A stretch of DNA of 64,000 nucleotides from Reyranella sp. (lineage in GTDB: Bacteria; Pseudomonadota; Alphaproteobacteria; Reyranellales; Reyranellaceae): positions 1 through 64,000 of the forward strand of contig NZ_JAUSBN010000037.1 in NCBI RefSeq assembly GCF_030651995.1. The letters are read 5' to 3'. Position numbers and translations under genes: made by a program. Positions 8,310 to 17,600 of this stretch are shown piece by piece; position 1 is the first letter of the stretch, and each line of letters starts with the position of its first letter. Under the pieces are notes generated by a model. The model was not told where the DNA came from. It searched no databases and saw nothing but the letters and a program-made list of their open reading frames with translations.

Positions 8310-8533
8310 GGTGTGCCTCCGATCTTGTGCAGCTTGTCGAACAGCGCCCAGAGCGCGGCGACCGCTATTGCCATGACGCCGCCGACCTTGAGCGATAGCC
8401 ACAAGGCGCCCTTGCCCATGTCGGCAATGCTCGTGAGGTGATCGAGCTTGCGCTCGATGGACTTCAGGGACTCCTGCTGGGCGGCCACGATCTGCTCGAC
8501 CTTCACCAGCCGATCGCGCTCTTCGGGGCTCAT
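8306..8533 (-). CDS. small coiled-coil/TM lysis-associated protein
   Basis: This 75-residue protein has a charged helix (MSPEERDRLVKVEQIVAAQQ, with heptad-like SLKSIERKLDHL) followed by one transmembrane segment (about 45-65: LSLKVGGVMAIAVAALWALF). Such an N-in, single-TM arrangement resembles XhlA-type haemolysin/holin helper proteins. Its stop overlaps the endolysin start by ATGA. With the 3TM holin on the other side of the endolysin, the cassette has two candidate membrane-permeabilising proteins. Confidence 0.65.
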   Translation of the reverse strand: MSPEERDRLVKVEQIVAAQQESLKSIERKLDHLTSIADMGKGALWLSLKVGGVMAIAVAALWALFDKLHKIGGTP

Positions 8534-8589
8534 GGCTTTCCGTTCCTTTGGTACTTACCGGGCAGGGTCTCAGGACTGAGCGACATCGA

Positions 8590-10236
8590 TCAGCCCCAGC
8601 CGCGATCGGCGACGAAGGCGTATTTCCAGTTTCCGGCGGTTACGGCCGCGGTGGTGATGCCAGAGGTGCGGACGGTCACGACATAGCCAGCGCTCTGGCC
8701 CAGCTGAATGCCGATGAGCTTCGACGTCGTGACGACGGGCATCGGGATGTAGAGCGTGCTGTAGGCCGAAGCGTGCCCCTCGGTGATCTGGTCGCCGGCG
8801 GAATAGCCATGCTCCGGGGTGACGTTCTCGACGATGAACTTGGCCACGTTCGGCTTGATGCCGAGGTTGTGGTTCGCCGAGGTGAATGTGGCGGCTCCCG
8901 GAAGCGTTGTGGTGAAGGCCGAGACGAAGCGGCCGTTGTAGGCATAGGCCACGGTGCTGATCACGCCACTGCCATCCGTGGCGGCCTCGCCGACCATGAC
9001 GACGAAGGCCTCCGGCGCCGTGCTGCCGTTGCCCAGGTAGCCCTTCATCTCGCCGATGTTGAAGGTGAACTGGCCGTTGGCTGTGCCGGGGGTGCCGCCC
9101 TCCTGGTAGACCGGCGCGAGGATGGTGCTGCCGGGCGTCAGCGCGCCATCGGCGCCGACGGCCACATAAAGGAAGTTCGGCGTCGCAGCGGCGCGGCTGG
9201 CGGTGAGACCGGTCCATTGCAGGTTCGCCAGGCTGACGCCGACGCGATCGTTCGGCCGCCCCTGCCAGTCCCAGCCATTGGCCGCCGTGGCGACGAAGCG
9301 TGCTGTGGCAGTCACATTCTGCATCGTCAGGCTGAGCGCACCGTTGGTCGAGGGCAGGAACGTCGGCAGCCCCGCGCTCGAGACCGGGCCCGCGGCGACA
9401 GTCTGGCGCCGGCCGGTGCGCAGTGCTGGCACTGAGTTGAGGTAGGAAACCCGCCAGGTGTCGCCAGGCTCATCCCATTCCACATCGAAGCGGACGCTGC
9501 CCGGGATCCTTTTGGTCGCACCATCGGCGCCACCGTCGATGCCGTCACCGGCTGCCGGGGTCAGCACGATGCCATACTGGCCGGAGCTGAGGCCGAGTCC
9601 GCCGACCTTGAAGCCATGTCCCACACCGGCGGCGTCATGCGCCGGCAGCGTTAAGGTGCGATCGGCGGCGGCATTGTTCTGGGTGAAGACGCCGCCGATG
9701 TCGGCTGCGGCGATCGTCTTGTTCGAGGCACCAATGGCGGCCCACGGCCGGCGTCCGTCGGCAAAATACGCGTCCTTCACGACATCGTAGACGCCGATGC
9801 GGGTGTTCGTGGCGGTGCCGGTGGCCAGCCGGTCGATCCACGAGACGGCAAGGCCGGCGGCATGGTCCCACCAGCGCGCGCCGGTGCGGCCCCACCACGG
9901 GCGGGTTGCACCCAGGTTGCCCGCGATCAGCCCCGACAATACGTCGGCCGAGGCGATCGAAAAGACGTAGTAGACGTCGGACGCCTGCCAATCGATCGCC
10001 GCACCCGCGTTGCTGCTCTTCCTGACCGTGCGCGTGAGCGTGCGTGGTGGCCCGATGGTGAGCGTCCCGGTGCAGAACTCCCACCTGGTCTTGGCGAGGT
10101 TCGACACGAAATAGGCAACCGTGTCGCCGTCGGCAAAATCCTGCGCGAAAGTGCGCGAGTAGCCCACGGCGCCGACAAGCGTGTAGCTGCCGGTCCCCGT
10201 GGTCGACGAGGACTCCATGACTGAATCGGCAAACAT
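8590..10236 (-). CDS. phage tail fibre / receptor-binding protein candidate
   Basis: This 548-residue protein probably forms a side fibre or distal tail appendage. Residues about 8-95 (SSSTTGTGSYTLVGAVGYSR, then DGDTVAYFVSNLAKTRWEF) are a module also found at the N-terminus of the 214-residue product at 12208-12852 and typical of tail-fibre attachment ends. The centre carries beta-rich Gly/Thr/Ala repeats. The C-terminal part (VVMVGEAATDGSGVISTVAY, FTSANHNLGIKPNVAKFIVE) is like beta-sandwich tips of fibres. Start supported by GAGG before the ATG, which overlaps the upstream stop. Receptor specificity cannot be read from sequence. Confidence 0.65.
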   Translation of the reverse strand: MFADSVMESSSTTGTGSYTLVGAVGYSRTFAQDFADGDTVAYFVSNLAKTRWEFCTGTLTIGPPRTLTRTVRKSSNAGAAIDWQASDVYYVFSIASADVLSGLIAGNLGATRPWWGRTGARWWDHAAGLAVSWIDRLATGTATNTRIGVYDVVKDAYFADGRRPWAAIGASNKTIAAADIGGVFTQNNAAADRTLTLPAHDAAGVGHGFKVGGLGLSSGQYGIVLTPAAGDGIDGGADGATKRIPGSVRFDVEWDEPGDTWRVSYLNSVPALRTGRRQTVAAGPVSSAGLPTFLPSTNGALSLTMQNVTATARFVATAANGWDWQGRPNDRVGVSLANLQWTGLTASRAAATPNFLYVAVGADGALTPGSTILAPVYQEGGTPGTANGQFTFNIGEMKGYLGNGSTAPEAFVVMVGEAATDGSGVISTVAYAYNGRFVSAFTTTLPGAATFTSANHNLGIKPNVAKFIVENVTPEHGYSAGDQITEGHASAYSTLYIPMPVVTTSKLIGIQLGQSAGYVVTVRTSGITTAAVTAGNWKYAFVADRGWG

Positions 10237-10243
10237 CGGTACC

Positions 10244-11140
10244 TCAGAGTTTTTCGACGAGGGTGAAGGTAAAGCCCCACATCATCCGGCCGTTCAGGAA
10301 CAGCGGCCGTGGAGTGAAGTCGTGGCTGCCAGTGACCAGGAGCCCCTGCATCGACCAGGTATGGAAGCGGGCAAGCTCCCCGGGGTCGAGGCAGCAGATC
10401 AGATCGCCGGCGAGCCCATGGAGCCGGGCGAACTGCATCGCGCCCTCATGGGCCTCGTCCTGATCCATCGAACCGAAAGGCAATACGAAGCGCCGCTTCC
10501 GATAGGGCCGGGGGTCGGTGAAGGTTTGCCCGTAGGGCGTCGGCTCCTGGACATCGTCCGACATCCAGCCGACCGTGCCGCTAAAATCGCAGTTAAGCGA
10601 AGGCTGGAAGGCGACCCCCAGTACGAGCCGCCCGGCTTCGAGCCAGGTCGTGGTCGGCGCAGGATCGGCGAACTCGATACGCCACCAGCGATGATCTCCA
10701 CTGGAAGTCCAGCGGACCAGGGCCAGGTGATGCGCCCAGGAGGCATCAATCGGCTTCACGCCACCCGCCCACACGCTCTGCCAGCCGGTATCCGACACCG
10801 CCGTGACCCCCACATCGGCCAGGGCCGCGTATCCCCTCACCCGCCACAGGCCGGCGCCACTCAGATTATGGCCGACGAGGGCCGCCGCGTTGCACCCCAG
10901 CCCCGACGCCAGGGCGATGTCGATGTATTGTCCGATGGTCGAGGTCGAGCGCCATTTCTTGGTGGGCTCCGGGCTCTGCAGATTGGTCACCGGGAGCGTC
11001 GTGACGGCGGTGCTGGCGGACAGGGTGCCGAGGTCGCTGTCGCGCGGCGACAGCAGCAGGACGCGCTCGGCCATGCCCAAAGGCAGGACATAGGGGGCCA
11101 CGGCGATCGGCAGCGCACCGTGGGGATACGGGAATGTCAT
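10244..11140 (-). CDS. phage tail-associated protein of unknown function
   Basis: This 298-residue protein lies among the fibre genes. It contains PVTNLQSPEPTKKWRST (about 51-67), the discoidin-like or head of a carbohydrate-binding beta sandwich, and later WRIEFADPAPTTTWLEAGRL and FLNGRMMWGFTFTLVEKL. Such proteins are common in tail regions of rhizobial prophages and are probably structural. Weak AAGGCGG ribosome site; eight bases separate it from the upstream gene. I do not recognise a specific family, so the tail-fibre assignment rests on position and beta-rich composition. Confidence 0.55.
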   Translation of the reverse strand: MTFPYPHGALPIAVAPYVLPLGMAERVLLLSPRDSDLGTLSASTAVTTLPVTNLQSPEPTKKWRSTSTIGQYIDIALASGLGCNAAALVGHNLSGAGLWRVRGYAALADVGVTAVSDTGWQSVWAGGVKPIDASWAHHLALVRWTSSGDHRWWRIEFADPAPTTTWLEAGRLVLGVAFQPSLNCDFSGTVGWMSDDVQEPTPYGQTFTDPRPYRKRRFVLPFGSMDQDEAHEGAMQFARLHGLAGDLICCLDPGELARFHTWSMQGLLVTGSHDFTPRPLFLNGRMMWGFTFTLVEKL

Positions 11141-11148
11141 GGGCCGCC

Positions 11149-11379
11149 TTAGTCTTCGGAAGGCTCCAGTGCGGCCGGAAAGGATGGATCGGCGCTATCC
11201 AGACGAGGGAGCACCGCCAGGAATTCCGCGTGCATCTGATAGGCCGGATGATCCAGCACGCCGGCCGGCAGGATGAACACACCACCCGGCCGTTCGATGG
11301 GCTCCAGCGCATACGGCGGCGACGCCGGACCGCGCACATGGGCTGCCTGGTCGGCGGTGAGGACGATGAACACCGGCAT
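11149..11379 (-). CDS. small phage protein, translationally coupled
   Basis: This 76-residue product (MPVFIVLTADQAAHVRGPAS, then PPYALEPIERPGGVFILPAG) starts at an ATG overlapping the stop of the upstream gene by one base (TGATG). A much longer open frame, running upstream to 12135, covers it but is a shadow of the 271-residue gene. The composition is normal for a folded small protein, with an Asp/Pro-rich acidic end. It resembles nothing I can name. Its place between two fibre-region genes suggests a structural or assembly role. Confidence 0.6.
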   Translation of the reverse strand: MPVFIVLTADQAAHVRGPASPPYALEPIERPGGVFILPAGVLDHPAYQMHAEFLAVLPRLDSADPSFPAALEPSED

Positions 11380-12194
11380 CAGACGTTTGCTCCCAGGGCA
11401 GTGGCCCACACCTGCACGGCGTTGTACTGCGCCAGCTCCTGCGCCGCGCTGAGGGTGGCGCCCACCGCCATGAAGCCGATCGAAGTGGCGCGGGACGCTG
11501 TGAAAACGCCCGCGTTGTTGTATCCACCGACAAAGATCGGGACGACGGGCAGACTTGCCGAGCCGAACGCCGTCGGAGCGACGGTCTGCACCAAGGCAAC
11601 CCCGTTCTTGTAGCCGTAGCTGCTGGCAGCTGACGCCGCATCGCGCGAGCCGGCCGTATATCCGGCGCTGGTCGCCGCGGGGAGCGTGTAGGTGCCGGAA
11701 GAGGAGTTGGCGTCGAGATAGGCCACGCTGCCATTGCGCGGACGCACACGGAGGTTTCTGTTCGAGCTCGAGACGGCACCTGCCGCGTACGTGTTGCCCG
11801 ACAGATTGTCGCGCAGATAGACCGCGAGACGAATATTGTGCCTGCTGGCCGCGATCTTGTGCGTCGAGGGAATGAAGCCGGTGTTGAGATATCTGGAGGT
11901 GCCGTCGGTCGCAAAATGCCGGCGTGCCGTGAAGACCGGTGCGTTGACCAGTGTCACGGTGCGCCGCTGCTTGAGCGACACGGTCGCCTGGATCAGGTTC
12001 TCGCCCCAGAACGGCCAGTAGTCGTCGGTCAGCGGCCACGCGCCACTCGCCTTCTCGTCCGCCACGAAGCGCGACGCGATGGACAGGATGGCAACGGAGA
12101 CACTGCCGCCGGCGACGACGATGGTGTCGCGCCACGACAGCACGTCCGCATCCACCCGCCCCATGACGCCGAGGCGGCGGGCAATCGAACTCAT
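11379..12194 (-). CDS. phage tail protein with LamG-like C-terminal region
   Basis: This 271-residue protein ends FVGGYNNAGVFTASRATSIG, then LSAAQELAQYNAVQVWATAL. That pattern, a small beta sandwich followed by an amphipathic helix, is typical of LamG/concanavalin-like domains appended to phage tail and fibre proteins. The N-terminus (RLGVMGRVDADVLSWRDTIV) is not recognised. It sits in the fibre block and is coupled to the 76-residue gene downstream. Likely role: carbohydrate or surface binding. Family-level confidence is moderate. Confidence 0.6.
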   Translation of the reverse strand: MSSIARRLGVMGRVDADVLSWRDTIVVAGGSVSVAILSIASRFVADEKASGAWPLTDDYWPFWGENLIQATVSLKQRRTVTLVNAPVFTARRHFATDGTSRYLNTGFIPSTHKIAASRHNIRLAVYLRDNLSGNTYAAGAVSSSNRNLRVRPRNGSVAYLDANSSSGTYTLPAATSAGYTAGSRDAASAASSYGYKNGVALVQTVAPTAFGSASLPVVPIFVGGYNNAGVFTASRATSIGFMAVGATLSAAQELAQYNAVQVWATALGANV

Positions 12195-12207
12195 CGTGGC
12201 CCCTCGC

Positions 12208-12852
12208 CTAGTAATTCTGCGCGACGATCGACATCAGCCACGTCGTGCCGCCGTCGAAGGTCACGAAGTTGAGCAGATCGCGTGTGCCGTCGGTGCTGGA
12301 CGGCGTGTAGGTGCCGTTCAAGGTGGTGACGCTGCCTGGCATCGTCACGGTGCGGGCAGTGCCGTCCGCGGTAAACTCCACCGTGAAACCCGAGGCAAAG
12401 CCTGTTAGCGCGTTGGCGATGGTGACGCCCGTCACGTCGGCGTTGAGTGTCACCTTGTGCACGGTACCCAGCAGAAGATCGACGGTGAGCGCGCCTGCAA
12501 AAATGGTCGGCGCATTGACGGCTTCGAGCGAGCCCAGGAGGGTGAGCACGGCTGCCGGCGCCACGAGCGAGATCGTCTTGGTGCCGGCCGAGAAGGACAC
12601 GGCGGCACCGGTGCTGGATTTGAGCGGGGCGGCGCGCGCGATGCTACCGGCGCCGGCGCTGGCGTAGGTGCAGAGCGCGATCTCCCATTCGGCAGCCGTC
12701 GAATGCTCGATCAGGCCCCAGAAGGTATCGCCGTTGGCGAAGCCGGCGCCGGACAGGGACAACATCTTCGATGTAGCCCCTGCGAGCGTGAGCCCGCCCG
12801 TTCCGGTGCTGGTCGTCGTCTCCTGCACGCGGTCGAGTATCTTGTGCGCCAT
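12208..12852 (-). CDS. phage tail protein sharing the fibre N-terminal module
   Basis: This 214-residue protein opens VQETTTSTGTGGLTLAGATS, then FANGDTFWGLIEHSTAAEWE, the same module as residues 8-95 of the 548-residue fibre. The shared positions include S-T-G-T-G, L-x-G-A, F-A-x-G-D-T, W-E and S-S-x-x-G-A-A. The C-terminal half (NADVTGVTIANALTGFASGF, TVEFTADGTARTVTMPGSVT) is a beta-rich region resembling short fibre tips. It may compete or pair with the larger fibre on the same baseplate site. Product is small for a fibre, so it may be a trimeric tail spike cap. Confidence 0.6.
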   Translation of the reverse strand: MAHKILDRVQETTTSTGTGGLTLAGATSKMLSLSGAGFANGDTFWGLIEHSTAAEWEIALCTYASAGAGSIARAAPLKSSTGAAVSFSAGTKTISLVAPAAVLTLLGSLEAVNAPTIFAGALTVDLLLGTVHKVTLNADVTGVTIANALTGFASGFTVEFTADGTARTVTMPGSVTTLNGTYTPSSTDGTRDLLNFVTFDGGTTWLMSIVAQNY

Positions 12853-12855
12853 TGG

Positions 12856-14592
12856 CTATCCCCATAGATCGAGCGCGACAGACTTCGACGAGGCGAAGCT
12901 CATGCCGACACAAATGAACTTGCGTGCGCCGGCCCAGCCGTAGCGCGGAAAGCCGTAGATCTGGATCACCTTGCCCAGCAGGTTGGCAAAGGGATCGCAG
13001 GGTACCGTGACCCGCCACCGCTCCCGGCGGACGCCCATGACGCGCTGCTGCCGCGCCGCCTCGGCATGGGCTGACGCCTCCAGCGAGAAGCCGCCGCTCA
13101 CATAGACCGCGGCCGCCGTGGGCCAGAGGCTGGCCTGGAAGCCGTCGGACGAGCTGGCAAAGCGTTCGATGCCCCGATAGAGGAGCACCGCCGCCGCATC
13201 GATGGAGCCCGCCAGCCGGCTGGGATCCTGCGGCGTGTAATTGCGCTGCCAGCCGACATAGGTCGCCCGTCGCGGTGCCTGGTAGGTCTGCATCATCTGC
13301 GGCTCGGAGGAGCCGAAGTCCTCGGGGTAATGGATGGTCAGCGCCGGCGAGCGTGTCGGCTCCTCCAGGAAACCCATGGCGAGGAGGCCGTTTGCCCGTA
13401 CAGCCCACCAACCCAGGCATCCGGCCATGACCTCAGTCAGGGCCTCGGCCTTGCTGATCGCGTCCTTGAAGTAGAAGCCAACGATGCCGGCCTGCTCCTG
13501 CTCCATGTAGTTCAGCGCTGCAAAGTCGATCTGGGCGTCGCCGAGCACGATTGTGCCGCGCCCGGTGGCGATCCGCCGGGCGATCTGGCCGCGCGTAAAA
13601 GGATAGGTCTGACCGTTTATGGTGTCGTTGTCGCCGCGGAGGTCGACGGTCAACGTATAGACCACCGCCGAGCCCAGCCGGATCAGGCCCTGCGCCAGGC
13701 AGGTGGCGTACTTCCCGGCGGGCACCGCAGCATCAGCCAGCGCCGCCCAGTCCGCATAGTCGGCATCGAAGGCAAGAGGCACGCCGCCATCCCGCACGGC
13801 GTCCACCGCCAGGATCGAACTGCAGGACAGCTGGAAGATCAGCAGCGCGGCACTGACTTGTGTCGGCTCGCAATTGTAGACCGGGCCCACCGCGTAGGGC
13901 TTCATCTGACCGGCGATGGAGGCATCGCCGTCGGCGCCGCCGGTGCCGCCGTAGCGCAGGCCGTGCAGCTCGGCGGCGGCCAGTTGCCAGCCGAGGTCGC
14001 GCAGCCTGAACTCCTTGCGGCGCTGGTCGTAGAGCAGGCCGTTGGTCGTTAGCCGGCCCACCACCTCGAAGGTTGAGAACGCCGCCAGCGGATTGCCGCG
14101 CAGGATATCGAGGCGGGCGCCGTCCCACGCGAGGGCGATCAACCCGTCCAGCTCGCCGTCCGGGTCGATCAGGGTGATGGCCCCGACGCCGCCCTTGCCG
14201 CCGGTGGTCGGCTCGATGCCGTCGAACAGGCTGATGCCGTAGTTGATGGGACCATTCAGTTTGCCCGGGACGTAGGTATTGGCCGGCGTATCGTCGGGTG
14301 CCGTGGAGCGGCCGAGCGAGGCGGCCGGATAGATGACGGTGCGGGCACCAGGCCACTCGACCTGGAAGGGCGTCGGCCAATCAGTCATGCCAGAGGGATA
14401 AGGCGCGCCACCGGAGAGCGCGATGTTGGTGCCGGGATCAGGTGGCGCGGCGCGCAGCAGATACGACAGGCCCCGCGCCGACTGCAGGTCGACGGCATCG
14501 GCGCCGACATCGACCGGGAACTGCGCCAGCGCGGGATATTCGACCGTGCCCGATGGACCGGGGAAGCCCGTCAGGTAGATCGTGCTGGCCAT
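12856..14592 (-). CDS. phage tail tip / hub protein candidate
   Basis: This 578-residue protein lies immediately after the tape measure in transcription order, the place of distal-tail, hub or baseplate proteins in long-tailed phages. It begins MASTIYLTGFPGPSGTVEYP. A central section (YGISLFDGIEPTTGGKGGVG, LIDPDGELDGLIALAWDGAR) and a late section (TVPCDPFANLLGKVIQIYGF, then YGWAGARKFICVGMSF) recall tail-hub proteins that line the tail tube opening. I recognise no enzyme motif. The assignment is from synteny more than from sequence. Confidence 0.6.
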   Translation of the reverse strand: MASTIYLTGFPGPSGTVEYPALAQFPVDVGADAVDLQSARGLSYLLRAAPPDPGTNIALSGGAPYPSGMTDWPTPFQVEWPGARTVIYPAASLGRSTAPDDTPANTYVPGKLNGPINYGISLFDGIEPTTGGKGGVGAITLIDPDGELDGLIALAWDGARLDILRGNPLAAFSTFEVVGRLTTNGLLYDQRRKEFRLRDLGWQLAAAELHGLRYGGTGGADGDASIAGQMKPYAVGPVYNCEPTQVSAALLIFQLSCSSILAVDAVRDGGVPLAFDADYADWAALADAAVPAGKYATCLAQGLIRLGSAVVYTLTVDLRGDNDTINGQTYPFTRGQIARRIATGRGTIVLGDAQIDFAALNYMEQEQAGIVGFYFKDAISKAEALTEVMAGCLGWWAVRANGLLAMGFLEEPTRSPALTIHYPEDFGSSEPQMMQTYQAPRRATYVGWQRNYTPQDPSRLAGSIDAAAVLLYRGIERFASSSDGFQASLWPTAAAVYVSGGFSLEASAHAEAARQQRVMGVRRERWRVTVPCDPFANLLGKVIQIYGFPRYGWAGARKFICVGMSFASSKSVALDLWG

Positions 14593-14605
14593 GTGGCCGT
14601 CCCTC

Positions 14606-17600
14606 TCAGCCGTTCACCACGCGGCGCAGCAGCAGGTCGTTGGTCTCGGAGAGCTTGGCCATCAGGGCTGCAATCTGCCGGCTCTGTTCGGAGACGACGG
14701 TCTGAAGCTGGACCACCTGGGCGACGGCCACTTGCGTGGCGCCGTTGTTGTCGTTCGGCGCCGGGTTGTTTGCACTGCCGCCGCTGCCCTGCAGTTGCGA
14801 CTGGATAGTCAGAAGGTCGTCGAGGATCTGCTGTTTGAGGGCCTCGTAGTCCGGGCCGCTCGCATAGTAGGACTGGGCCGCCTGCGCGAAGGTCGTGCCT
14901 TCGGCCGCTACGCGCGCGATGGCGCTGCTGTCGCCTGAACGGGCCTGCGCGACGGTGGCCTGGTAGGCCGCCCGCACGCCCGTCAGCATGGTGGTGGGCG
15001 AGAGGTTGGCGAGGTCGCCCAGGCTGAGACGCCTGATCGCATCCTCGAGCTGTGAGATCGCACCGCCGTAAAGTTGCTCTTTGAGCGCGGCTTCTCGGCG
15101 CAGCAGGGCTTCGGTGATGCGCGCGTTATCGACGACGACGTCAGTGTGCTGCTTGATGTAATCGATATTCGCCAGGATCGACTGCTTCTCGTCTTCCCAG
15201 GCGCGCAGGCTGGCCGCGATCGGATCAATCAGGTTGTCGACATAGTCCTGGCCGAGGCGTTCGGTGGCCTTCTTCTGCTCGGCCTCGATCGGCGCCAGGG
15301 CGAGCCCAAGCCTGGTCGCCTTGTCGGTCATGTCGTCGAACTGCTTCTCGAGCTCGCGGAACTGCGTCCGGACAGTCAGCGCGCCCTTGCCGAGCAGCTC
15401 ATAGACGTCATCGACGAAGACGATGCTTTCGGCGGTCTCCTTGATGCCCATGGAAGCGGCGCGCATGGACTCCAGCGCGGTCTTCATCGTGGCACTGGTC
15501 TCGCCGACAGCGCCCGACAGGATCGACCGGATCGCGACCTGGGCGGCGCCGGTGTCCATCATGTCGTCCATGTTCATCCGCCAGGCTTCCTGGCTACCCG
15601 TCTCCGGGTCGACGAGGTGCGTGGCGTTGCTGGTATAGCTCCAGTCCTTGCCCTGGGCGGTCCAGGACGAGGCGTTGAGCCCCCAGACCTTCGATGGGTC
15701 CTTCACCCCGCCCAGGATGCCCAGCACTGAATCGATGCCGCCCGTCAGACCGCGCAGCGCGCTTTCCGACTGGCCGCTATTGGCGTTCGGGCCATATGCA
15801 CCGCCGGTCGTGTACCAGTTGCCGTTGCCGTAGTGCAGCGAGGCGTTCGTGCTGCTGTGCGTGCGCGCGTTGGGCTCGCCAATAAGGCTGGGAAGGATCG
15901 CGGACAGAGCAGTGACGATCATCCCGGGGATTTGCATGCCCGGGATCAGCATCATGCCAGAACCGATCATCGATCCGATGCCGCCGAGCGTCCCGCCCAG
16001 CGACTTGGACGTGATGGCTTGATAGGCTCCCATGCCGATACCAAGGGCAGAGCCCAAGCCAGCGCCGATTGACATGCCGCCGATGCCGCCGATGCCGGAT
16101 GCCGAAGCACTCGCCCCCGTGCTGCCGCTCGACAAGAGCGCGCCGACGTCAGCATAGCCTCCAGCCGGCGCGGCCGATGAGAACAGAGAAGCCATCGGCC
16201 TCTGCAAGAAGCTGCTCGCGCCGGAAAACATATTGCTGAGGCCGCCGCCAATGAGTCCGCCGCTGCTGCTGCTACTGCTACTGCTTTCCAACACTTCGCC
16301 GTAGCGACCGAGGCCACCACCTGTTGACGGCATAGAAAACCCACTGCCGCCGAAGAGACCGCCACCGCTGCCGCCGCCTAGTCCCGGCATTGACGTGCCG
16401 CCACCGAGGCCCATGACAGAAGCCATGTTGGGCGAGACTGCGTTCACAAGTACAGACATGACAGGCCTGACAGTCGCAAGCGCCAGGAACTCAGCGGCCA
16501 TACGGATGACCATCTTCTTGAAGACCTGGCCTAGCTCTTCGAAGTGAAGCTTGCCGCTGTTGAGCATGTTCTCGAAAGCATCAGCCGCCGTCGTCTGGAT
16601 CGACGAGAGCGCTGTTTTCAGTGGCTCCATCCAAAGCTCGTTCGAGCGCTTGATTTCTTCCGCCTGCGTCTTCAGATGCTCATTCGTTTCCATCAAGGCG
16701 ATGCGGTCGTCGATGTCCTGCTTGTTGTCGGACAGCCCCTTCGCACGGACCTCCTGCATGACCTTGAGGGTCGCCAACTCCCTCTCACGGATAGCGGGCA
16801 ATTCGCCAGCAAGGCGGAGCTCCGCTTCGAGCAACTCATTCTGGTCGCGAAGCGTCTGAGTACCGATGCGGAAGTCGCCGAGGTTCTTTAGCTTCTGCGT
16901 GACGAGGGCCTGACCCTCCAACTTTGCAGTCAGGTCTGCAACGCCCTTTGTATTGTCGTCAGCCGTCTTACCGAAAACATCCTGCGCCGCTTTCAGCGCC
17001 CTGAAGTGTATCTCCAGTCGAGCAACAGCGTCGGCTCCCTGGTTGGCGGCACCTGCAAATGCCCGCGCCTGCTCGAGTTCCCGGGCCGCGTCACCCAGAG
17101 CCTTTCGCATGCGATCGGCCTCCGCGTCGCCGGATCCTTTCACGGTCGAGAAGCCGCCTCCCGTCGTCTTGGGTGGCACATAGCCGGTTGCGCCGGCCTC
17201 CTGTTTGGCAAACCAATCGTCGAAGTCGATCTTTCGCTGCGCTTCGCGATCGGCCTTGTATTCGCGGCCATACCCACGGCCCCGCATATCCGCCTCGGCC
17301 TTGTCCTCGGCTGCGCGGATGCCGGCATTACGATCTGCGGTGCTGGCGCCGCCACCATCGAGTCGACCGAACTTGACTGGATCGGGCGTGATGCCGAGCT
17401 TCTTACTCGTCCACGGTGCCTGCTCAACCATCGTCCGATTGATGATGTTTAGGCCCTTCTCGATCGCCTCGATGGCATCGTTCATACCATCGATGAACGC
17501 CTTCTTGAGAAAGCCCGGGATCGAGCGGATCGCCTCGCCGAAGCCGGCCGCAAAGCGAGCACCCGCAATGATGACACTGTCGAATGCGGACTTCGTAACG

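Noticed and set aside
11149-12135. 328-codon open frame on the minus strand
   Set aside because: Its N-terminal part is an out-of-frame shadow of the 271-residue tail gene; only the last 76 codons, with a coupled start at 11379, look real.
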